NCBI GenBank assembly: GCA_040391535.1
Contig: JBEBXQ010000018.1
Span: 1-47,442, forward strand
Reading direction: 5' to 3'
Length of the DNA: 47,442 nucleotides
Source: JBEBXQ01 sp040391535
GTDB lineage: Bacteria > Bacteroidota > Bacteroidia > Cytophagales > Spirosomataceae
Under the pieces are notes generated by a model that did no database searches, was not told the origin of the DNA, and saw only the letters and a program-made list of their open reading frames with translations. This document shows, piece after piece, positions 41,665 to 47,442 of this stretch (position 1 is its first letter; the number at the start of each line of letters is the position of its first letter). Made by a program: the position numbers and the translations under genes.

Positions 41665-43425
41665 TTACCAAGGCTGGCCGGTTCCCTGCAGCAGCCACAT
41701 CTTGGACCATTGGTCATTCGTTGCCGGACTAAGCCCGGAGACGGCTTCGTTGGTATGGGAATAATTATAATTGAGTTCATTCTCTCCATAAATATACCTT
41801 ACAGGGATCTTCTGACCCTGTGACCCGTTCAGTATATTACCTTCAATTCGGGGGTATCCTGTTCTGCGCCAGTCAAACCACCCTTCCAGTGTCGTAAACC
41901 CTGCAAGCCATTTCTGTTGCATAATCACTTCCAGAGGATCAGAAGCACTGGCCAGTTCTGCAGTTAACTGATTTATAAAATCCGGTTTCCTGAATGCTAC
42001 CAGCTTATGAGTATGCTGATGATAGGCTTTTGCATCGCCATCTGCAATACCGTACTGATCCAGCGATGCGTTGATGCCGTTGACAAAGTAATGCTGAGCT
42101 TCGCCGCTGATCCACTTGCGTTGCGCTGCTTCGGCCAGAATAAAGTTAGTTTCCGCAGCAGACAGGAAAATACTTTTGACCAGCGGGTGAGAATTAGCCC
42201 GGTACATAGGAGACAGATAAGAAACAAACGGATTGGCCGCTCCACCTTTATAAATGTCACTTTTAAGTGCTGCTGCAGCGGCCAGCTGGGCTGCATTGTT
42301 ATCGTTGTAAATATCGGGGTTTGCCAGCGCGATCTTCAGACCCACATACAAGGAAGTATCAATGCCCTCTTTATACGACTTGATATACCTGTTCACTGTA
42401 CCGTCACTTTCCAGCACTATCGCGTCTTCAGCATTGTTTTTGCTGACGAGCGTCCGGACACTGACCGGACTAAACCAGACCGTTAACCTGGGATCCTGCC
42501 GTTGTTTCAGATATTCAATGAGCGTAGCAGAAGCTTTTATTCTGTGAAACTCCGATTCATTCGGGGTAATAGTGGGGCCATTCGGCCAGGAATCTACAGT
42601 ATTATTACCCGGGAAGTTCAGAGAGGCATCATCTGAGGCATCGGTCATCACAGGGAATCTGGCAGGATCTGAAACGATTTTACTGAAGTCTGCTATGACA
42701 TCAACTCCGGCGGTTTTCATTTCTGCTGTTTTTTCAGACAGTCTCATCAGGTATCTGAGACGCAGGGAATTGGCGAATTGCCTCCATTTGGTAATATCCC
42801 CGCCATAAAGTAAATCAGACTGTTTCATGACAGAAGAATTGACAGCCGGAGCACCAGCAAGGTAATCATTGGCCTTTTCAAGATCATGCAGTATGCCCGC
42901 AAATACGCTCATTTGTGAATCATAAACCGGTTGCAGGTTTTCGGTTCCTTTATAGCCTTCACTGTAGGGGATATCTCCCCAGAGAGAGGTCTGAATACCA
43001 AACCATAGTGCCTGCATCACCAGCGAAGAACCTTTGATGAAAAGGGAATCGGGATTGTTTTCAGCACGACTCTGAAGGTATCGGGCATTGGCAAGGGGTG
43101 AATGCAGATTTCTGTAATCAAAAGACAATGAATACCAACCGAATTGATTGGTAACGGTATATTCAAGATAATCCCGCTGCGTATATTGCATTGCTTCAGG
43201 AATAACACACTGGGTGACATTCCCGGTAAAGGAAAGATCAGCAAGCCTGGAGGCGGATCCTGAAATCACAGAAGCGAGTACATAGGCAGGATCGACCTTG
43301 TCATCAGTGAGCGCATTGGGATTTTTATTGATCTCAGTAAGATCCTGACAGCCGGTTATAGTCAGTATCATTGCCGCTATGACCGTTTTTAAGACAGAAA
43401 TATAGTTAGGTTGCATATGCTTCAT
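41665..43425 (-). CDS. SusD/RagB-type lipoprotein, second pair
   Basis: A 586-residue SusD-like_2/3 surface lipoprotein with a lipobox ILTITGC at residues about 20-26, the LTEINKNPNALTDDKVDP segment, the YGGDITKWRQFANSLRLRYLMR motif and a C-terminal DWRRTGYPR. It begins 2 bp after the paired susC stop codon, so the two are translationally close. No enzyme, kinase or transport gene that would name its substrate is on its downstream side, where the genes converge; the substrate is unknown. Confidence 0.92.
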   Translation of the reverse strand: MKHMQPNYISVLKTVIAAMILTITGCQDLTEINKNPNALTDDKVDPAYVLASVISGSASRLADLSFTGNVTQCVIPEAMQYTQRDYLEYTVTNQFGWYSLSFDYRNLHSPLANARYLQSRAENNPDSLFIKGSSLVMQALWFGIQTSLWGDIPYSEGYKGTENLQPVYDSQMSVFAGILHDLEKANDYLAGAPAVNSSVMKQSDLLYGGDITKWRQFANSLRLRYLMRLSEKTAEMKTAGVDVIADFSKIVSDPARFPVMTDASDDASLNFPGNNTVDSWPNGPTITPNESEFHRIKASATLIEYLKQRQDPRLTVWFSPVSVRTLVSKNNAEDAIVLESDGTVNRYIKSYKEGIDTSLYVGLKIALANPDIYNDNNAAQLAAAAALKSDIYKGGAANPFVSYLSPMYRANSHPLVKSIFLSAAETNFILAEAAQRKWISGEAQHYFVNGINASLDQYGIADGDAKAYHQHTHKLVAFRKPDFINQLTAELASASDPLEVIMQQKWLAGFTTLEGWFDWRRTGYPRIEGNILNGSQGQKIPVRYIYGENELNYNYSHTNEAVSGLSPATNDQWSKMWLLQGTGQPW

Positions 43426-43427
43426 GA

Positions 43428-46400
43428 TTAAAACTGAATATTAAGTTTAAGCCCCATTGACATTGTCCACGGATAAAAGGAAGCTCTGTCGAAGCCCAGA
43501 AGGTAATTGGTGGTATTGGTAAACTGGTCGTTACCGTTCATCATCGTGGATTCCGGGTCAATGTAGTTTTTAGCCTTTGTCCAGAGCATCAGGTTTCGTG
43601 CAAATACCGATAAGGACACGCCGTTGCTACCCACAGCCTTTGCAAAATGATCGGGCAGGTTGTAGGCTATTGCCAGTTCCCTGAGTTTGATAAAGGAAGC
43701 GTCGTATATCCAGGTCTGTACACCGCGGCTCCAGTATCCCGCTCCCGGATCGGCAATGAGGTCACTCCTGAAATATCTGGTACCGGCTTCGCCGAAATTT
43801 TCAATATAACCGCTTTCTCCGGCTATTACCCCCGGGAAAAAGGCCCCGTTGGCAACAAGTCCTCCATACTCAAAACCTCCCAGTTCGGCATTACGCCCAC
43901 CTACATAGAGCATCCCGTCTCTGGCGTTATACTTATCAGGATTTGACCTGATTTCATTAGCAAGCTGAGTATTATCGCCATTAAAAGAGTTATTGCTCAG
44001 AATACCGGTGAAGGTACTGGAACCATCGCCCTTATACCATCCGTCCTGTCTGCCGTCGCGGGTAAGTCTTTTCATACTTTCGGAGTAATAGTCTCCTCCC
44101 TGCCGCCAGTCAATGCTGGCCGAAACGGTAAATCTTTTGTAGCTGAAGTTCGTCTGTAGCCCTAACATGAAATCGGGCATTACGTTGCCGAGTTTTATGT
44201 TTTCCGGACTTAACTGCACATAGCCGTTATGATCCAGTAATGGCCAGTCCTTATATTGTCCTTCCTGAACCCGTACGATATCCGGCCCCCACAGGTCTCC
44301 TACGGTTCCGTTGAGGGTTGTCTGGCTGTAAATATTATTTCTCGACCAGAACTGATGATTACTGACACCCTCAGGAAGGGCTGTCAGGGTACTCTTCTCT
44401 TTGGTAAAGTTGAAAGTGACGTCCCACATCGTATTTTTCCTTTGCAGCGGTACGGTTCGTAATGAGAGCTCCACCCCTTTATTTTCAACCACACCGGCAT
44501 TTACATTGGCGGCTGTGAACCCTGTCGTTCCCGAGACGGATATACCTATAATCTGGTTCTCATTTCTTACATGATAATAAGTAAAATTAAGACCCAGTCT
44601 TTTGTTGAAGAACGCGGCATCCATTCCTATTTCAGAAGAAATCAGATTCTCCGGTAAAAGGTTGGTGGTAGGGGTAGTTGACGGAAGGGAATAAGTGGTG
44701 TTGTCGCCCCAGGTAGATTGTGACAGCGCCATGGACAACGCGTACGGACTGGTATCCTTGCCTACTTTTGCCCACCCTCCCCTGATTTTCAGAAGAGAAA
44801 CAGCATCCGGGAGAGGTAATAAATCAGAAATTACAGCACTCAATGAAGCAGAAGGATAGAAATACGACCGGTTGGTAACGGGAAGCGTACTGGACCAGTC
44901 ATTTCTGCCGGTTATTTCAAGAAATATGGCATCCATTAACCCTATGGAAGCCATTCCATACAAACTGTTAATTCTTTTGTTCTGCTTAACAGCTGAATAA
45001 CGGACGGAAGTGCGGTCGATATTACTGGCTGTGTACAAGCCGGGCAGTACATAACGCTGACCTGTAATGCTGGAAAAAGAATGATTCTGGAAGAACAGAT
45101 TTCCGCCGCCTGAAACATCCAGAGACAGGATTCCTACATTTTTTTTGTAATTAAGCAGAAAATCTGTGTTGATTTCCTGAAGGTTTCGGGCAATGTATGC
45201 ATAGCCACCTTCGGGTACACTTTTTTCGGACAAAGCGGTACGGTTCTCAGTAATATAAGATTCATTAAAACCTCCGATGCGTGTCATCAGACTTAAATCA
45301 TCGGTGAGGTTCCAGTCAAGTTTTATGTTTCCGTACGGACGTGTTTTCCGGAAAGTATTTACGTTTTCATGTACGGTAAACCAGGGATTATTAAAACCAT
45401 TGGCCCATACGCTTTGCTTTACATTTTCAACGTTCCAGTATGATTTTAAATTGTTAATATCCAGCCAGTTGGGTGTGAAGTAGAGGTCTTCATATGGATA
45501 GTTATCATAGGAAATTCCCCGGAAATTGTCAGAACCGGAGTTAAGGTAGTTGAAATTGGCGCTGATCCTGAGACGATTGGTGAAATTGTAGGCCCCTGAA
45601 AAGGCAACGGCGTCCTTGTGTAGGTTACTCTCAGGATAGACGCCGGTTCCACGGGTATCAGAAAGTGAAATAGAAAAGCTCAGTTTCTCGTTGGCATTGG
45701 AAACGGTAATGTCATTTACAAAACTGTTTCCGGTATTAACAAAATTCTTCGCATTATCCGGATAGGATTCGAGTGGAGTGGCGACCCCGTCGGTACCAAA
45801 CCTGGCTACGGATGTTCCCATCTCCGCACCCCACCATAAGCTGCTGGTCTGATCAAATTGTCCGTTAGAACCGGTTGCAAATCGTTGTTGCAAAGGAACA
45901 AACCGGTATGGAACACTTGCTGTATATGCTGAATTAACTGTGACACCCAGTCCTTTTTTGCCGGCCTTCCCTCCCTTGGTAGTAATAAGTAACACACCGC
46001 TTCCGGCTCTGGAGCCGTATAAAGCCGCGGCGCTGGGGCCTTTCAGTATACTGACACTTTCGATGTTTTCAGCACTCAGATCCGACAATATACTGACATC
46101 AGTGCCGGTAGGTAAACCATTGACCACAATAAGCGGAGAATTGGCGCCCGACAATGACGTAAAACCCCTGATCAGTACCATAGGGTCGCTGTTCAGGTCT
46201 GGAGAAGTATTGATAACCCGTACACCGGTCACTTTGCCGGTGAGACTGTTGACGACATTATCCTGAGGGACTTTCGTCAGCTCCTCGTTTTTTATTTCAC
46301 TTACAGCATACCCCAAAGCTTTGGTTTTTCTTTGCAGACCCAGGGCTGTCACCACTACCTCGTCCAGTGTTTTTTCATCGATTTTCATTACAATATCAAG

Positions 46401-47015
46401 CAGGGATTGTTTTCCAACCTGCGTTTCCTGGCTGTGATAACCTACAAAAGAAAAAATGAGTACCGCGTCGTTATCCGGTATGAGGATATTGTAATTACCT
46501 TCTGCATCAGAAACAGTTCCCATGGACGTGTTCTTAATGACAATACTGACACCCGGAAGTCCCTCTCCTTTTTCGTCTGTAACACGACCGGTCAGTTTTC
46601 TTTCCAGAACAGGCAGATAGGCATCCGGTAGCATAAAGTCAGAGCTTCCCTGATTTCGCCTGTCGCTCAGCAGAATATACCGGCCAGTCAGTTCATAGTG
46701 AATGCGTAACGGATGTAAAAGCTTATCCAGCAATGGGCCCAGCTTTTCTTTTTCGAGGTGAACAGATATTTTCTGATTGGCATTAATTACCTGCGGGCTG
46801 AAAATAAACTTAATCTCCGTTTGCTCTTCGATCAGTTTAAGAGCCGTCGAAATGGCCTTGTTTTCTACATTCAGCGTTACAGGCGTTTCCAGCACCTGAG
46901 CCTCCAGATCCACCGCCATCGAAAAACTGACGGTGATCAGGAGCAGGAAAAACTGCATAATAGATATTTGCATTAGTTTTCGCCGGAAGGCTAGGTTTAA
47001 TAAGGGTTGCTTCAT
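43428..47015 (-). CDS. SusC/RagA-type TonB-dependent transporter with STN domain
   Basis: A 1195-residue SusC-type receptor. The ATG at 47015 was chosen over a GTG eight codons upstream as it starts a normal signal peptide (LMQISIMQFFLLLITVSFSM). An STN domain (about 45-115, ISTALKLIEEQTEIKFIFSP and the GPLLDKLLHPLRIHYEL words) follows, then a carboxypeptidase-regulatory-like domain, the TonB-box region LDEVVVTALGLQ, a plug with LVVNGLPTGTDV and VSILKGPSAAALYGSRAGSG, and the barrel closing with NIQF. An STN domain usually means the receptor signals through a FecR anti-sigma and an ECF sigma factor, and a FecR fragment lies just upstream. Downstream it is coupled to susD. Confidence 0.93.
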   Translation of the reverse strand: MKQPLLNLAFRRKLMQISIMQFFLLLITVSFSMAVDLEAQVLETPVTLNVENKAISTALKLIEEQTEIKFIFSPQVINANQKISVHLEKEKLGPLLDKLLHPLRIHYELTGRYILLSDRRNQGSSDFMLPDAYLPVLERKLTGRVTDEKGEGLPGVSIVIKNTSMGTVSDAEGNYNILIPDNDAVLIFSFVGYHSQETQVGKQSLLDIVMKIDEKTLDEVVVTALGLQRKTKALGYAVSEIKNEELTKVPQDNVVNSLTGKVTGVRVINTSPDLNSDPMVLIRGFTSLSGANSPLIVVNGLPTGTDVSILSDLSAENIESVSILKGPSAAALYGSRAGSGVLLITTKGGKAGKKGLGVTVNSAYTASVPYRFVPLQQRFATGSNGQFDQTSSLWWGAEMGTSVARFGTDGVATPLESYPDNAKNFVNTGNSFVNDITVSNANEKLSFSISLSDTRGTGVYPESNLHKDAVAFSGAYNFTNRLRISANFNYLNSGSDNFRGISYDNYPYEDLYFTPNWLDINNLKSYWNVENVKQSVWANGFNNPWFTVHENVNTFRKTRPYGNIKLDWNLTDDLSLMTRIGGFNESYITENRTALSEKSVPEGGYAYIARNLQEINTDFLLNYKKNVGILSLDVSGGGNLFFQNHSFSSITGQRYVLPGLYTASNIDRTSVRYSAVKQNKRINSLYGMASIGLMDAIFLEITGRNDWSSTLPVTNRSYFYPSASLSAVISDLLPLPDAVSLLKIRGGWAKVGKDTSPYALSMALSQSTWGDNTTYSLPSTTPTTNLLPENLISSEIGMDAAFFNKRLGLNFTYYHVRNENQIIGISVSGTTGFTAANVNAGVVENKGVELSLRTVPLQRKNTMWDVTFNFTKEKSTLTALPEGVSNHQFWSRNNIYSQTTLNGTVGDLWGPDIVRVQEGQYKDWPLLDHNGYVQLSPENIKLGNVMPDFMLGLQTNFSYKRFTVSASIDWRQGGDYYSESMKRLTRDGRQDGWYKGDGSSTFTGILSNNSFNGDNTQLANEIRSNPDKYNARDGMLYVGGRNAELGGFEYGGLVANGAFFPGVIAGESGYIENFGEAGTRYFRSDLIADPGAGYWSRGVQTWIYDASFIKLRELAIAYNLPDHFAKAVGSNGVSLSVFARNLMLWTKAKNYIDPESTMMNGNDQFTNTTNYLLGFDRASFYPWTMSMGLKLNIQF

Positions 47016-47256
47016 AATTTTACTTTGTTTTTGTTGCACATTTAAACAAAGACATCCCTTTCACATTCAATTAAGCATGTTGTGTAAAAAAGAAGTAAAG
47101 GGAAATCCGGAGGGTATGTAATGTGACGGCAGAACATACCCTCATTTAATTTGATTCGGATCAGGAAATTCTCATAAGCCTTGGTTTAGTGGTTATAGGT
47201 TTCAGGTATAGTCAATAATGTTGGTTACGCATAGTAATCTCTGGCCGGCAATTCAC

Positions 47257-47442
47257 TTAAATACATCCTTTTGCTGAAATGACGATCTGGGCATCAATGA
47301 CTTCGTATGATGCATTGATTGCTTTACATATTAAAGCAAGCTTTTCAAACAGGGATTCATTTTCCAGTGGTGCAGTTACTGTACATCTTTGCAGTAAACC
47401 GGCATCATAAACAATATTTACCCCGTAGCTTTTTTCCAGAAC
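47257..47442 (-). CDS. C-terminal end of a FecR-family anti-sigma protein (partial)
   Basis: The minus strand from the window edge reads 61 codons and stops with TAA at 47257-47259. The residues VLEKSYGVNIVYDA, LQRCTVTAPLENESLFEKL and the last YEVIDAQIVISAKGC match the DUF4974-like C-terminal domain of FecR proteins in Bacteroidota, which contacts the STN domain of the receptor. The gene continues beyond the window. It is 241 bp upstream of the STN-bearing susC on the same strand, the usual sigma/FecR/SusC/SusD order. Confidence 0.78.
   Translation of the reverse strand, partial: VLEKSYGVNIVYDAGLLQRCTVTAPLENESLFEKLALICKAINASYEVIDAQIVISAKGCI

Overview
The window looks like chromosomal DNA of a free-living Bacteroidota bacterium, probably of the Cytophagales (Dyadobacter/Spirosoma-like; this placement is inference). 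Evidence: two SusC/SusD pairs, a FecR C-terminal fragment, many lipoproteins with an N-terminal lipobox, a LytS/LytTR two-component pair, and promoters of the Bacteroidota form (TTTG or TTG, 21 nt, TAnnTTTG). No tRNA, rRNA, CRISPR array or intact transposase gene was seen.

Layout. (1) 204-1526: a DEAD-box RNA helicase with a DbpA-like C-terminal domain. (2) 1799-5371: three adjacent genes read as the lower saccharopine route of lysine degradation: saccharopine dehydrogenase, a DUF1338/HglS-type 2-oxoadipate dioxygenase/decarboxylase, and an ALDH7-type aminoadipate-semialdehyde dehydrogenase. (3) 5479-6763: a COG0523 metallochaperone GTPase whose promoter carries two TGCAA..TTGCA inverted repeats, suggesting zinc (Zur-type) control. 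(4) 7057-26398: a large bidirectional amino-sugar locus. Leftward run AgaS-type sugar-phosphate isomerase/deaminase, PfkB kinase, GatY/KbaY-type aldolase, secreted esterase, Tat-exported Gfo/Idh/MocA oxidoreductase, secreted amidohydrolase and a tandem GNAT protein. Rightward run a DeoR-family regulator, an EamA/DMT permease, SusC, SusD, a lipoprotein beta-helix protein and a membrane-anchored transglutaminase-like protein. (5) 26517-30149: a TonB-dependent siderophore-type receptor with a PepSY membrane protein (iron uptake). (6) 30150-32600: AT-rich patch with an amidohydrolase lipoprotein, a decayed XRE-family regulator (several frameshifts) and a perfect 20-bp inverted repeat. (7) 32602-41589: DUF1080 lipoprotein, DUF892/YciF ferritin-like protein, S9 peptidase, LytTR regulator with its kinase, and two envelope proteins of unknown function. 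(8) 41665-47442: a second SusC/SusD pair (SusC with an STN domain) preceded by the end of a FecR anti-sigma gene.

How it fits together. In the amino-sugar locus a galactosamine-containing glycan would be bound and imported by SusCD, opened by the envelope proteins, carried inward by the permease, and funnelled through AgaS, the kinase and the aldolase into triose phosphates. The promoter of the agaS operon carries two inverted repeats, one over the -33 and one over the -7 element, facing the DeoR-type gene. No classical glycoside hydrolase, GalNAc-6-phosphate deacetylase or sugar kinase of the ROK/AgaK type was recognised, so the depolymerising chemistry is the most open question and the best candidate for an undescribed system here.
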